Source: Ralstonia sp. 25mfcol4.1 (GTDB lineage Bacteria; Pseudomonadota; Gammaproteobacteria; Burkholderiales; Burkholderiaceae). From it: DNA of 64,000 nt. Both the position numbers and the translations under genes were made by a program. The stretch is taken from assembly GCF_900104095.1 (NCBI RefSeq), contig NZ_FNJO01000009.1:124001-188000 (forward strand), written 5' to 3'. This document shows positions 27,690 to 37,744 of the stretch, in pieces (the stretch's first letter is position 1; each line of letters begins with the position of its first letter). A model generated the notes under the pieces. It was not told where the DNA came from and searched no databases. It was given only the letters and a program-made list of their open reading frames with translations.

Positions 27690-29078
27690 ATGACACAGTC
27701 GAATTTTCGACGTACCGCCTTTGCTTGGGCTGGGGTAAGCCTGACGATCGCGCTGTCCGCCTGCGGCGGCGGCGACGGAGAACCCGGCGGCAGCACGCCG
27801 CAAGCCGCCGCGCAGCAATGCGCCACCAGTGGAACGTGCACGCCCTCGGGCCCCACGGTCAACCAGCCCGTGGCCGCCATCTGCCCGAGCGTGCTGGACT
27901 ACAGCACCACGTACACCGGCGGATCGGGCGCGGGGGAATTCGTGAAGATCCAGCTCGACAGCACCAAGGGCACGTATCGCATCCAGTTCCTGGAATCGCC
28001 GGTGCCGAAGACCACTGCCGATATCTACCCGACGCGCGCCGGCGTCACCATCACCGGGACGATGTCGCATCCCACCCGGCCGTTGCCCACGGAAGCCCAG
28101 AACCGCTGCGCATACGAACTGAAGACCGCGACGGCATCAGACGGCACGTCGCAGGCGCTCATCGACCCGTCCCATCCTCCAATACTGTTCGTCGGCAATG
28201 GCGTTGCCGGCGGCGGCATTCCAGGTGCCACGATCAAGTACAACGGCCTCGGCGGCACCGACGCCGTCCCCGGCTTTGGCGCCATTCCCGCCACGACCTT
28301 CGCGATGTATCCGGTGCTGGCCTTTGCCGAAACCGAGACCGATTTCAGCAAGGTGGCCGGCAGCTACAACGTGCTGGGCTACCACCTGATTCCGTCAGGT
28401 GGAGATCCGCTATCGACGAACCACTTCGTGCCCACGGTCGCCAACAAGGTGGAGACCATCAACGCCGACGGCACCTGCACGGTGGCTTCGGGCAACTGCG
28501 TGACCACCGGCAAGGCATGGAAGCTGCGCCCAGGCACCGACGGCGCTTTCGAAAGCTTCGACTCCAGCGGCCTGAAGCCGTATCCGTTTTTCTTCACCCA
28601 GACGTTCGCGGCCGGCAACCAGACGCTGGCCAAAGGCGTACTGATCGTGGGCAAGCTCGAAGGCAAGCTGGTGCCGCTGCTGGTGCGCGTGGGCTACGCG
28701 CGCGTCGACTTCTCCGACCTGTCCAACATCATCCTCAGCGTCGACGACGAATCGGGCATCGCGCTGCTGTCGCCGACCACGGCGACCAGCGCCGCCGCCC
28801 TCAAGGGCGGCTACATCGGCTCGGGCAGCGACTTCAGGTACGTGGCGTCGTCGCTGCACGACAACGTCGGTGCCTGGCTCGATCCGCAAGACCCCTCGCT
28901 CACGCCGATCGGCGGCTTCCAGATGGATCTCACGCAGGCCACGCGGCCCGGCGTGGTGAGCACGGTCGACAACAGCGGCAAGGCCGGTGCGCTGATCACC
29001 ACCGGCCCCGTGTACGCCCACCTGTTCGGCGACGCCTCCGATCCGACCTTCCGCGTCAGCGCCGTGGCCAACCGCTAG
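27690..29078 (+). CDS. DUF2957 family lipoprotein, first copy
   Basis: A 462-residue lipoprotein with signal RRTAFAWAGVSLTIALSACGGG, where ALSAC is the lipobox. The body matches the DUF2957 type known mainly from Burkholderiales: CPSVLDYSTTYTGGSGAGEFVK near the start, then FAETETDFSKVAGSYNVLGYH, LIVGKLEGKLVPLLVRVGYA and VDDESGIALLS. A Gly-rich spacer after the Cys and paired Cys residues later fit a surface-exposed or periplasmic beta-rich protein. It is followed 60 bp later by a shorter paralogue, a clear tandem duplication. Start 27690 lies behind GAGGAGACCACC; the long upstream open frame is spurious. No biochemical function is known to me. Confidence 0.82.
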   Translation: MTQSNFRRTAFAWAGVSLTIALSACGGGDGEPGGSTPQAAAQQCATSGTCTPSGPTVNQPVAAICPSVLDYSTTYTGGSGAGEFVKIQLDSTKGTYRIQFLESPVPKTTADIYPTRAGVTITGTMSHPTRPLPTEAQNRCAYELKTATASDGTSQALIDPSHPPILFVGNGVAGGGIPGATIKYNGLGGTDAVPGFGAIPATTFAMYPVLAFAETETDFSKVAGSYNVLGYHLIPSGGDPLSTNHFVPTVANKVETINADGTCTVASGNCVTTGKAWKLRPGTDGAFESFDSSGLKPYPFFFTQTFAAGNQTLAKGVLIVGKLEGKLVPLLVRVGYARVDFSDLSNIILSVDDESGIALLSPTTATSAAALKGGYIGSGSDFRYVASSLHDNVGAWLDPQDPSLTPIGGFQMDLTQATRPGVVSTVDNSGKAGALITTGPVYAHLFGDASDPTFRVSAVANR

Positions 29079-29138
29079 CGCGCGCCGCGTATCCAGAACC
29101 CTGCCTCACACATAAGAAAGCACCAAGGAGACATCATC

Positions 29139-30422
29139 ATGCAGCTGCCGCAATCGCTTCCGCCGCGCACCGCCGGCGCCCCCTCGCAGCGGACCCGGGT
29201 GCCGCGCCTGGCGCTGGCGCTTGTCACCACCGCCTTGCTGGCCGCCTGCGGTGGCGGCGGCGGCGATGGCGGCGGCAGCAGCACGCCCGCCGCGGTGACG
29301 CCGCGCCTGTGCCCCGCATCGGTCGACTACTCGACGCCATATATCGGTGGCACCGGCTCCGGCGAGCTGGTCAAGGTGCAGATCGATACCACGCGGAAGA
29401 CGTGGGCCGTGACGTTCCTCGACTCGTCGGTGCCGCGCACCACTGGCACCGTGTCGCCGACACGTTCGGACCCCACGGGCGGCAAGAACGTGATGACCGG
29501 CACGCTGGCGCAGGAAACCGGACTGCCGACGCAGAAGCTGAACCAGTGCGCCTTCGTGCTGCAGGGTGCGAGCCTGGACCCGGCGCGCCCGGCCAAGCTG
29601 TTCCTGGGCGAGGGCGTGATGGGCGGCACCATCCCGGGTGCACGCATCCAGTTCAACGGTCTGCTGGGCGCGGGCGCAGTGCCCGACACCACGTTCCCGT
29701 ACTTCCAGTTCATCGGCTTCGCGCAGACCGAGACCGACCTGGGCAAGATCGCCGGCCTCTACAACGGATCCGGCTTCCACGAGATCCCGTCGAAGAACTT
29801 CGCCCAGGTGGCGCAGGACTACAGGATGTCGCTGGCTGCCGATGGCTCGTTCACGGTTTGCGACAACAAGGCGGGCGGCACCTGCAAGCAGAAGGGCAAC
29901 AGGTTCGTGGCGCAATCGGATGGCGCACTGGTGTCGACCAACTATGAAGGCGAACAGGCGCCGACGCTGGGCAATGTGATGGGGCGCGCGTACCTGATCG
30001 TCGGCAAGCTGCGCGGACAACTGGTGCCGGTGATGATCCGCGTGGGCTATGCCAGCGCCGACAAGCTGCCGCTGGGGGCCGACGACGAGATCGGCATCGG
30101 CATGATGGCGCCCGCCGTGTCCGCCACGCAGGGCGCCGTCAATGGGGAATACGTCGGCGTGGACAGCAACTTCGACTACAAGACCACGGCACTGGTGGGG
30201 GCGGACGCCGCCATGCTCGACCCGTTCCATGCGTCGGACGCCACGCGCGCCGTGGCGCTGAAGCTCGACTTCTCGCAGACCACCGCAGGCGTGATCACCA
30301 CCACGCGCAAGGAGGGCACGCCCGGCATCACCGGCAAGCTGATGTTCACCGGCGGCGTGTTCGGATTCCTGGAGGACCGCAACGGCAGCCCGTACTTCAC
30401 GATCGGTGCATTCGTCGAATAA
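29139..30422 (+). CDS. DUF2957 family lipoprotein, second copy
   Basis: A 427-residue paralogue of the preceding gene. The lipobox is in ALLAACGGGGG. Shared motifs with the first copy include CPASVDYSTPYIGGTGSGELVK, FAQTETDLGKIAGLYN, LIVGKLRGQLVPVMIRVGYA and a DDEIGI acidic patch. It is shorter in the N-terminal third. Its translation start is preceded by CAAGGAGACATC, a strong ribosome-binding site. It lies between the first copy and ompW. The two copies have diverged substantially, so the duplication is not recent; they may form a hetero-oligomer or act on different ligands. That last point is inference. Confidence 0.82.
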   Translation: MQLPQSLPPRTAGAPSQRTRVPRLALALVTTALLAACGGGGGDGGGSSTPAAVTPRLCPASVDYSTPYIGGTGSGELVKVQIDTTRKTWAVTFLDSSVPRTTGTVSPTRSDPTGGKNVMTGTLAQETGLPTQKLNQCAFVLQGASLDPARPAKLFLGEGVMGGTIPGARIQFNGLLGAGAVPDTTFPYFQFIGFAQTETDLGKIAGLYNGSGFHEIPSKNFAQVAQDYRMSLAADGSFTVCDNKAGGTCKQKGNRFVAQSDGALVSTNYEGEQAPTLGNVMGRAYLIVGKLRGQLVPVMIRVGYASADKLPLGADDEIGIGMMAPAVSATQGAVNGEYVGVDSNFDYKTTALVGADAAMLDPFHASDATRAVALKLDFSQTTAGVITTTRKEGTPGITGKLMFTGGVFGFLEDRNGSPYFTIGAFVE

Positions 30423-30444
30423 CAGGAACCGGGGAGACCTGACC

Positions 30445-31296
30445 ATGCAGAACAAGCGACTTGCCCTGAAGCGCCTTCTTGCCCTGGGCGCCGCCGTTGC
30501 CGCGTGCCTTGCGGCGCCCGCGCACGCCCAGAAGGCGGGCGACAACGTGGTGTCGGCCGGCTGGTTCCATATCCAGACCTTCGGCACCAGCGGGCCGCTG
30601 ACCACCAACGTGGTCGATGTGCCGATCAACTATCCGCTTGGCTTGCCGTCGTCGTTCTCGGCGCCGGGCAGCGGGTTATCGTCGTCTAACGCCGACACGC
30701 TGGGGCTGACGTTCAGCCATTTCGTGACCGACCACATCGCCATTACCGCCGTGGGCGGCATTCCGCCGACCTTCAAGATCTACGGCCATGGCGAGCTGAT
30801 TCCGCCCGGGCCGGCTGGCGCACTGGGCCACCAGAGCCTGGGGGACCCTTCCCTGAATCCGATCATCACCCGTGCACGGCAGTGGAGCCCGGCGGCCATG
30901 GTGCAGTATCACTTCCGTTCGCCGGGGGTGACGTTCCGTCCGTTCGTCGGCGTCGGCGTGTCGTACAACTTCTTCACCGATATCAAGGTGAATCCGGCCT
31001 TCGCCGAGTCAGTCAACAACAACCTTGGCGCCATCCTGGCAGCGGGGGCCGGCATCCCGGGGCAGACTTCGGTCAGCGCCGATGCGTCGTCGTCATGGGC
31101 GCCGATCTTCAACGTCGGCGGCACGTATAACTTCAACGAGCACTGGGGCGTGACCGGCGCGGTGACGTACATTCCGCTGAAATCGGAATCGACGATGACG
31201 ATCAAGGCTTCGGACGGCACCGTGCTGTCAACGTCGAAGACCACGCTGCGGCCCAATCCGCTGGTGTTCTTCCTGGCCGCGACGTACAAGTTCTGA
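30445..31296 (+). CDS. OmpW family outer-membrane protein
   Basis: A 283-residue outer-membrane beta-barrel of the OmpW/AlkL type, which forms an 8-stranded barrel with a hydrophobic lateral channel for uptake of hydrophobic molecules. The signal peptide is LALGAAVAACLAAPAHAQ. Typical features follow: an early HIQTFG segment, TLGLTFSHFVTDHIAITAVGGIPP, PFVGVGVSYNFFTDI and the final NPLVFFLAATYKF ending in aromatic Phe, as required for outer-membrane insertion. ATG 30445 is preceded by GGGGAGACC. It closes the plus-strand cluster with the DUF2957 lipoproteins and fits the idea of hydrophobic substrate uptake for the nearby oxidoreductases. Confidence 0.9.
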   Translation: MQNKRLALKRLLALGAAVAACLAAPAHAQKAGDNVVSAGWFHIQTFGTSGPLTTNVVDVPINYPLGLPSSFSAPGSGLSSSNADTLGLTFSHFVTDHIAITAVGGIPPTFKIYGHGELIPPGPAGALGHQSLGDPSLNPIITRARQWSPAAMVQYHFRSPGVTFRPFVGVGVSYNFFTDIKVNPAFAESVNNNLGAILAAGAGIPGQTSVSADASSSWAPIFNVGGTYNFNEHWGVTGAVTYIPLKSESTMTIKASDGTVLSTSKTTLRPNPLVFFLAATYKF

Positions 31297-31316
31297 GCGG
31301 CTGTCACGCGCGCAGG

Positions 31317-31350
31317 AAAAAGGGCGAGGCCATCGCGGCCTCGCCCTTTT
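31317..31350. terminator. Bidirectional terminator between ompW and the efflux operon
   Basis: AAAAGGGCGAGGCC and GGCCTCGCCCTTTT form a perfect 14-bp stem with a five-base loop (ATCGC). The A-tract on one side and T-tract on the other make it work in both directions, as expected between two convergent genes. Confidence 0.92.
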
Positions 31351-31374
31351 CGCTTGTGCTTCCGGCTGGAAGCG

Positions 31375-32853
31375 TTACTGCGTGGTCTGCGTCGCTGGCT
31401 GCGGCGCGGCCTTCGCCAGTTCTCCGGTTTCCTTCAGGCCACCGCCCAATGCGCGGTACAGGTCGATCGCATTGGTCAGGCGCAGCTGGCGTGCCTGTAC
31501 CAGTGCCTGCTCGGCCGAGAACAGCTGGCGCTGTGCGTCGAGTTCGTCCAGGTAGCTGGCCACGCCGCTGCGGAAGCGCAGGCGTGACAGTTCGTAGCGC
31601 GCCGCCTCCGCATTGCGCTGCTGCTCCTGCCCCGCCACCTGCTCTTCGAGCGTGCCGCGCGCCACCAGCGCATCGGCCACTTCGGAAAAGGCGGTCTGGA
31701 TCGTCTTCTCGTAGTTGGCCACCTGGATGTTCTTGCGCACGTTGGCAAGATCCAGGTTCGACAGGTTACGGCCGTAGTCGAAGATCGGCAGCACCAGCTG
31801 CGGCGAGAACGACCACACGCCGGCACCGTTGTCGAACAGGCTGGTGAACGACGTGCTGATGTTCCCGGCGCTGGCCGTCATCGTGATACGCGGGAAGAAG
31901 GCCGCGCGGGCCGCCCCGATGTTCGCGTTGGCGGACAGCAGCGCCTGTTCGGCCTGGCGGATATCGGGACGCTGCGTCAGCAGTTCCGAGGGCAGGCCCT
32001 CGGGAATGTCGCTGATGATGCGCTCGTCGGACAGCCGCATCGGCGCCGGCAGGGTCGGGATCTCGGCGATCGGCTTGCCCACCAGCACTTCGAGTGCGTT
32101 CTGCGCCTGCGCACGCTGGCGCGCCAGCTGCGCGGCAGAGACGCGCGCCTGGGCCACCAGCGATTCGTTGTCGCGCAGGTCCAGCGCCGAGGTGGCGCCG
32201 GCATCGAAACGCTTCTTCGACAATTCGTACGTGCTCTGGCGCGCCTCCAGCGTCTCGCGCGCCAGCTCGTACTGCTCGGCGGCGGCGCGTTCGGCCAGAT
32301 AGGCCTTGGCCACTTCCGAGACCAGCGAGATATAGGCGGCGCGATGCGCTTCCTCGGTCGAGAAATACTGCGCCAGCGCCGCATTCGACAGGCTGCGCAC
32401 GCGGCCGAAGAAGTCCAGCTCCCACTGCGTCACCGACAGGCCAACCTGATAGATGTTGCCGGTGAACGACTGCGACACGCCCGAGGTCGTGCCGGAGAAC
32501 CGCCCGCGCTGGAAGCTCGCGTTGCCGTTGATGGTCGGCAGCAGGTCCGCACGCTGGATCTGGTACTGCGCGCGCGCTTCCTCGATCCGCAGCGCGGCCG
32601 TGCGCAGGTCGCGGTTGTTTTCCAGCGACGTGGCGATCAGCGTCTGCAGGCGCGGATCGGTGAAGAACTCGCGCCAGCCGATATCGGTGGCGCGGCGCGT
32701 TTCGCCGCTCTTCACCTCGGCCGTGGCATAACCTTCCGGCGCGGCCGGATAGCTGCCTGCCACGGGGGCGGCGGGGCGGTCATAGTGCGGCGCCAGCGTG
32801 CAGCCGCTCATCACCCCGGCCACCAGCAGCAATGTGGTCAAAGTCTTGGTCAT
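31375..32853 (-). CDS. RND efflux outer-membrane channel lipoprotein (OprM/NodT type)
   Basis: A 492-residue TolC-superfamily channel, the outer-membrane exit duct of an RND tripartite pump. A lipobox VMSGC (Cys18) and TLAPHYDRPAAPV behind it are the usual OprM/NodT N-terminus. The two repeats of long helices and barrel strands are seen, e.g. GWREFFTDPRLQTLIATSLENNRDLR and RPDIRQAEQALLSANANIGAARAAFFPRIT, the family hallmark. It starts only 2 bp after the permease stop, so it is the last gene of an acrA-acrB-oprM operon. Its Thr/Gln-rich tail is unremarkable. Confidence 0.95.
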   Translation of the reverse strand: MTKTLTTLLLVAGVMSGCTLAPHYDRPAAPVAGSYPAAPEGYATAEVKSGETRRATDIGWREFFTDPRLQTLIATSLENNRDLRTAALRIEEARAQYQIQRADLLPTINGNASFQRGRFSGTTSGVSQSFTGNIYQVGLSVTQWELDFFGRVRSLSNAALAQYFSTEEAHRAAYISLVSEVAKAYLAERAAAEQYELARETLEARQSTYELSKKRFDAGATSALDLRDNESLVAQARVSAAQLARQRAQAQNALEVLVGKPIAEIPTLPAPMRLSDERIISDIPEGLPSELLTQRPDIRQAEQALLSANANIGAARAAFFPRITMTASAGNISTSFTSLFDNGAGVWSFSPQLVLPIFDYGRNLSNLDLANVRKNIQVANYEKTIQTAFSEVADALVARGTLEEQVAGQEQQRNAEAARYELSRLRFRSGVASYLDELDAQRQLFSAEQALVQARQLRLTNAIDLYRALGGGLKETGELAKAAPQPATQTTQ

Positions 32854-32855
32854 TG

Positions 32856-35800
32856 TCAGATTTCCCTCTGGCTGCTTTCCAGGCGCGCCTGCTCACGTTC
32901 GTGCTGGGCGCGGCTGCCCTTGAACCGGCTGCGCACCACGACGAAGAATACCGGCACCAGGAAGATGGCCAGTACCGTTGCCGTGATCATGCCGCCCATC
33001 ACGCCGGTACCGATGGCGCGCTGGCTGCCCGAGCCCGCGCCCGTGGAGATGGCCAGCGGCAGCACGCCCAGGATGAACGCCATCGACGTCATCAGGATCG
33101 GGCGGAACCGCAGGTGCACTGCTTCCAGCGTGGCATCGATCAGGCTGCGGCCCTGCGCCTGCAGGTCCTTGGCGAATTCCACGATCAGGATGGCGTTCTT
33201 CGCGGACAGACCAATCGTGGCGATCAGGCCCACCTTGAAGTACACGTCGTTGGGCATGCCGCGCAGCGTCACGCCCAGCAGCGCACCGATCACACCGAGC
33301 GGCACCACCAGCAGCACCGATACCGGGATCGACCAGCTCTCGTAGAGCGCAGCCAGGCACAGGAACACGATGATCAGCGACAACGTGTACAGGATCGGTT
33401 CCTGCGAACCGGCCAGGCGTTCTTCATACGACTGGCCCGACCACTCGAAACCGAAGCCCGGCGGCAGCTTGGCGAAGTTCTCTTCCATCACGCGCATCGC
33501 CTCGCCGGTGGACTTGCCCGGCGCGGCCTGGCCTGCCAGCTTCACGGCCGGCATGCCGTTGTAGCGCTCCAGGCGCGGCGAGCCCATCACCCACTGCGAC
33601 GTGGAGAACGCCGAGAACGCCACCATGTCGCCATTGGCATTACGCACCCGCAGCTTGCCCAGGTCGTCGGGCAGCAGGCGGTCAGACCCCTGCGCCTGCA
33701 CGATCACGCGGCGCACGCGGCCTTCGTAGATGAAGTCGTTCACGTACGACGAGCCAAACGAGATCGACAGCGTCTGGTTGATGTCCGCCACCGCCACGCC
33801 CAGCGCACGCGCCTTTTCGCGGTCGATGTCGATGCGCAGCTGCGGCGCGTCTTCCTGGCCTTCCGGACGCACGCCCACCAGGGCAGGCGATTGCGCGGCC
33901 ATGCCGAGCATCATGTTGCGCGCTTCCATCAGCTTGGCGTGGCCTTGCCCGGTACGATCCTGCAGGCGGAAGTCAAAGCCCGACGAGTTGCCCAGTTCGG
34001 AAATGGCCGGCGGGTTCAGCGGGAAGATGATCGCGTCCTTGATGAACGACAGCGCGCCGAACGCACGGCCCACCAGGGCCTGTGCGGTCTGGTCCGCCCC
34101 CGGACGCTCCTTCCAGTCCTTCAGGCGCACGAACGCAATACCGCCGTTCTGGCCACGGCCGAAGAACGAGAAGCCGGCCACGGTGATCATCTGGTCCACC
34201 ACCTTCGATTCCTTCTGCAGGTAGTAGTCCTCGATCTGCTTGAGCACGCCGATCGTGCGCTCCTGCGTGGCGCCCGTGGGCAACTGCACCACCGTGATCA
34301 TGTAGCCCTGGTCTTCGTCAGGCAGGAACGACGACGGCAGGCGCTGGAACAGCAGGACCACGCCGGCGATGATCACCGCGTACACGATCAGATAGCGGCC
34401 CGAGCGCCTGAGGATGCGTGCCACGATGCCCTGGTAGCCGGTCGACGCCGTGGCGAACGTCCGGTTGAACCAGCCGAAGAACCCGGTCTTCTCGTGATGA
34501 TGGCCTGCCTCGACCGGCTTGAGCAGCGTCGCGCACAAGGCCGGTGTCAGCGTCAGGGCCAGGATGGCCGAGAACACCATCGACGAGATCAGCGACAGCG
34601 AGAACTGGCGGTAGATGTTGCCGACCGAGCCCGAGAAGAATGCCATCGGGATGAACACGGCGGTCAGCACCAGCGTGATGCCGACGATGGCGCCAGTGAT
34701 CTGGCTCATGGCCTTGCGGGTGGCCTCGCGCGGCGACAGCCCTTCCTCGCTCATGATCCGCTCGACGTTCTCGACCACCACGATGGCGTCGTCCACCAGG
34801 ATACCGATGGCCAGCACCATGCCGAACATGGTCAGCACGTTGATCGAGAAGCCGAACGCCAGCATGGCGCCGAACGTACCCAGCAGCGCCACCGGGACCA
34901 CCAGCGTCGGAATCAGCGTGGCCCGGAAGTTCTGCAGGAACAGGTACATCACCAGGAACACCAGTACCACGGCTTCCAGCAGCGTCTTGACCACTTCCTC
35001 GATCGAGATCTTCACGAACGCGGACGTGTCGTAGGGAACGCTGAATTCGTAGTCGGGCGGGAAGAAGCGCTGCAGCTCGTCCATCTTGGCGCGCACGGCG
35101 GTTGCCGTAGCCAGCGCGTTGCCCGTGGGCGACAGCTTGATGGCGATGGCCGAAGCCGGCTTGCCGTTGATGCGGGCCAGCGTCGAATAGTCAGCGCCGC
35201 CCAGTTCCACGCGGCCCACGTCCTTGATGCGCACCGACGAGCCGTCCGGATTCACGCGCAGCAGGATGTTGGCGAACTGTTCGGGCGTGGTCAGCCGGCT
35301 TTCGGTGTTAACCGTGGCGTTCAGCTCCGTGCCGCGCGGCGACGGCGTGCCGCCGAGTTCGCCCACGGCCACCTGGATGTTCTGCTCCGACACGGCGGCG
35401 GTCACGTCCAGCGGCGTCAGGTTGTAGCCCGTCAGCTTGGCCGGATCCAGCCAGATCCGCATCGCGTACTCGGTGCCGAACAGGTCGGCGGCACCCACGC
35501 CGGGCACGCGGCGGATCGAATCCACCACCTGCGCCGACACGAAGTTGCCGAGCTCGATCGCGTCGGATTTACCCGACTTCGACGAGACCGTGATGAACAT
35601 CATGTAGTTGTTGCCGGCCTTGTCGACCCGCACGCCCTGCTGGCGCACCTCCGCCGGCAGACGCGCTTCCACGCGCTTGAGGCGGTTCTGCACTTCCACG
35701 GAGTTCAGGTCGGCATTCGAGCCGGGCGCGAACGAGATGTTGATCGTGGCCAGCCCCGACGATTCGCTTTGCGATTCGTAATAGAGCAGGTTGGGTGCGC

Positions 35801-36011
35801 CGTTGAGCTCCTGCTCGATCGGCGTGATCACCGAGTCCTCGATCGTCTTGGCCGACGCACCGGGGTAGGTGGTGGTCACCGTGATGATCGGCGGGGCGAT
35901 ATTGGGGTACTGCGCAATCGGCAACTGCACGATCGACAACAGACCGCCCAGCGCGATGATCAGCGCGAGCACCCACGCGAACACCGGCCGGTCGATAAAA
36001 AACTTCGCCAT
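32856..36011 (-). CDS. RND multidrug efflux permease, AcrB/MexB type
   Basis: A 1051-residue inner-membrane proton/drug antiporter of the HAE-1 family. It begins [27 protein letters not shown], has the twin Asp in the TM4 helix [18 protein letters not shown] (proton relay), and Gly/Phe-rich drug-pocket segments such as [18 protein letters not shown]. Length and layout equal AcrB. It is flanked by its periplasmic adaptor upstream (40 bp) and outer-membrane channel downstream (2 bp), so the full tripartite pump is encoded. Expected substrates are lipophilic drugs, detergents or solvents; exact specificity cannot be read. It is controlled by the divergent TetR-type gene. Confidence 0.97.
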   Translation of the reverse strand: MAKFFIDRPVFAWVLALIIALGGLLSIVQLPIAQYPNIAPPIITVTTTYPGASAKTIEDSVITPIEQELNGAPNLLYYESQSESSGLATINISFAPGSNADLNSVEVQNRLKRVEARLPAEVRQQGVRVDKAGNNYMMFITVSSKSGKSDAIELGNFVSAQVVDSIRRVPGVGAADLFGTEYAMRIWLDPAKLTGYNLTPLDVTAAVSEQNIQVAVGELGGTPSPRGTELNATVNTESRLTTPEQFANILLRVNPDGSSVRIKDVGRVELGGADYSTLARINGKPASAIAIKLSPTGNALATATAVRAKMDELQRFFPPDYEFSVPYDTSAFVKISIEEVVKTLLEAVVLVFLVMYLFLQNFRATLIPTLVVPVALLGTFGAMLAFGFSINVLTMFGMVLAIGILVDDAIVVVENVERIMSEEGLSPREATRKAMSQITGAIVGITLVLTAVFIPMAFFSGSVGNIYRQFSLSLISSMVFSAILALTLTPALCATLLKPVEAGHHHEKTGFFGWFNRTFATASTGYQGIVARILRRSGRYLIVYAVIIAGVVLLFQRLPSSFLPDEDQGYMITVVQLPTGATQERTIGVLKQIEDYYLQKESKVVDQMITVAGFSFFGRGQNGGIAFVRLKDWKERPGADQTAQALVGRAFGALSFIKDAIIFPLNPPAISELGNSSGFDFRLQDRTGQGHAKLMEARNMMLGMAAQSPALVGVRPEGQEDAPQLRIDIDREKARALGVAVADINQTLSISFGSSYVNDFIYEGRVRRVIVQAQGSDRLLPDDLGKLRVRNANGDMVAFSAFSTSQWVMGSPRLERYNGMPAVKLAGQAAPGKSTGEAMRVMEENFAKLPPGFGFEWSGQSYEERLAGSQEPILYTLSLIIVFLCLAALYESWSIPVSVLLVVPLGVIGALLGVTLRGMPNDVYFKVGLIATIGLSAKNAILIVEFAKDLQAQGRSLIDATLEAVHLRFRPILMTSMAFILGVLPLAISTGAGSGSQRAIGTGVMGGMITATVLAIFLVPVFFVVVRSRFKGSRAQHEREQARLESSQREI

Positions 36012-36050
36012 GAAACTGGCTCCCTTTTATGGCTTTGGTCGAGGGCCCGA

Positions 36051-37310
36051 TCAGCCCTGCTTGGCGGCCGACTTGTCGTCAGCCTTGGCGTCCTTGCCGC
36101 CTGCGGCGGGCTTGTCGCCCTGCGCGGTGGCGGCCGGCGCCGATGCCGGGGCATCGGCCGTCTTCGGCGCCTGGAACGGCACGGCCTTGGCCGGCGCGCC
36201 CGGGCGCACCTTCTGCAGGCCTTCCACGATCACCTTTTCGCCGCCCTTCAGGCCTTCGGTCACGACCCAGCGGTCGCCAATGGCCTGCGGCGCCTTGACC
36301 GGCAGCGCGGCCACGTTGCCGTCGGCGCCCACCACCAGCACGCTGGCGCCCTGGGCGCTGCGGATCAGCGCGCGCTGCGGCACGGTCAGCGCGTTCTCGT
36401 CGACACCCTGCTCGATCTTCACGCGCACGAACGTGCCCGACAGCAGCTCACGCTTCGGGTTCGGGAATTCGGCCCTCAGCGTGATGGCGCCGGTGGTCGG
36501 GTCGACGGTCATGTCCGAGAACAGCAGCTTGCCCGTGGCGACGTATTCCTTGTCGCCGGCTTCCGGATACAGATGCACCTTGGCCCCGCCGTTCACACCC
36601 TTGACCTTGCCCGATTCGATGGCGGCACGCAGGCGCGCCACTTCCGAGGCCGGTTGGGTAAATGTCACCCATATCGGGTCGACCTGCTCGACGGTGGTCA
36701 GCTTGGTGGCTTCGCCCTTGCCGACCAGCGCCCCTTCGGTCACCAGCGCCCGGCCCACGCGGCCGGAGATCGGCGACGTCACCGTCGTGTAGCCCAGATT
36801 GATCTGGGCCGTGGTCACGGCGGCCTTGGCGGCGGCGATGTCGGCATTGGCCTGGCCCGCGGCGGCCACGGCCTCGTCATATTCCTGCTTGCTGACCGCG
36901 TTCACGGCCACCAGCGGCTTGTAGCGTTCGGCCTTCTGGCGCGCGGAGACCGCATTGGCTTCGGCGCGCTCCAGCTGGGCCTTGGCCGAGGCCAGCTGCG
37001 CCTGGTACGGGGCCGGATCGATGCGGAACAGCACCTGGCCGGCCTTGACCTCGCCGCCTTCGGTGTAATTGCGGGACAGGACGATGCCTTCGACACGGGC
37101 ACGCACTTCGGCAGTACGCACACCTTCGAGACGACCCGGCAGTTCATTGACAACGGCAACGGCAGACGGCGTGACGGTAACCACACCCACTTCCGGCGGC
37201 GGCATCGCACCGCCCTGGGCCGCCTTCTGGCCACAGGCGGACAGCGCCAGGGCAGCGGCAGTGACGGCGGCTGCAACGGCTGCGCTACGGATACGTTGGG
37301 ACTTCCTCAT
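36051..37310 (-). CDS. RND efflux periplasmic adaptor, AcrA/MexA type
   Basis: A 419-residue membrane fusion protein. The lipobox ALSAC (Cys within the first 30 residues) anchors it to the inner membrane. Core motifs are VEGIVLSRNYTEGGEVKAGQVLFRIDPAPYQAQL, a lipoyl half-domain, a coiled-coil hairpin (AQLERAEANAVSARQKAERY), the second lipoyl half (INLGYTTVTSPISGRVGRA) and a beta-barrel domain. An Ala/Lys-rich tail (about 385-419) is variable. I use MRKSQ at 37310; an ATG 12 bp upstream is possible. It is the first gene of the pump operon and lies opposite a TetR regulator across a 434-bp region. Confidence 0.95.
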   Translation of the reverse strand: MRKSQRIRSAAVAAAVTAAALALSACGQKAAQGGAMPPPEVGVVTVTPSAVAVVNELPGRLEGVRTAEVRARVEGIVLSRNYTEGGEVKAGQVLFRIDPAPYQAQLASAKAQLERAEANAVSARQKAERYKPLVAVNAVSKQEYDEAVAAAGQANADIAAAKAAVTTAQINLGYTTVTSPISGRVGRALVTEGALVGKGEATKLTTVEQVDPIWVTFTQPASEVARLRAAIESGKVKGVNGGAKVHLYPEAGDKEYVATGKLLFSDMTVDPTTGAITLRAEFPNPKRELLSGTFVRVKIEQGVDENALTVPQRALIRSAQGASVLVVGADGNVAALPVKAPQAIGDRWVVTEGLKGGEKVIVEGLQKVRPGAPAKAVPFQAPKTADAPASAPAATAQGDKPAAGGKDAKADDKSAAKQG

Positions 37311-37509
37311 CGATAACCCCATGATGAAAATTTGAGAGCTGCCGCTCCGCTCCCAACGCGATGGGCTGGAAGGCAGGCGCGCCCCGGGGGCGGGGCGCGG
37401 CGGCTAAAAAAGTGATGCTTGAGTCAGGCGGACCACAGGCGTGCGGGTAACGGGTCACCGCAGCCGGGCAAAAAAACGGCTTGGCCGAAGTCCGGACAGG
37501 CGAGTAGTA

Positions 37510-37533
37510 TAGATACATTCGCGCATGTATGTA
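37510..37533. promoter_or_regulatory. AcrR-like operator between efflux operon and its regulator
   Basis: A 24-bp imperfect palindrome beginning TAGATACATT and ending ATGTATGTA, with 10 of 12 positions symmetric. It has the same length and nearly the same bases as the E. coli AcrR operator (TACATACATT...ATGTATGTA, from memory). It lies 200 bp from the adaptor start and 212 bp from the TetR start. It is very likely the repressor-binding site for both promoters. Confidence 0.8.
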
Positions 37534-37744
37534 AGTCACGGTTACGAAATTAGCGCAGTTAGCAACACATGGCGCCTGTTGTGTGCATTGGAATGTTCGG
37601 CCCCTGTGAGCACGATTGTTCCATTCAAGGTACGATGCGGCCGCCGGTGCGGTAGAGCAATTTGGAAAGAGAAGCCCTTCGGCGCATTCGCGCGTTGGCA
37701 TCAGGAGACCCGGACGGCTAACCACTGGCCCGGGAAAAGAGGAA

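Noticed and set aside
32832..37316. Very long open frame (about 1494 codons) on the plus strand across the RND operon
   Set aside because: It is antisense to three clear RND genes with intact motifs. High GC and codon bias produce such shadows; its residues are Arg/His-rich and resemble no family.
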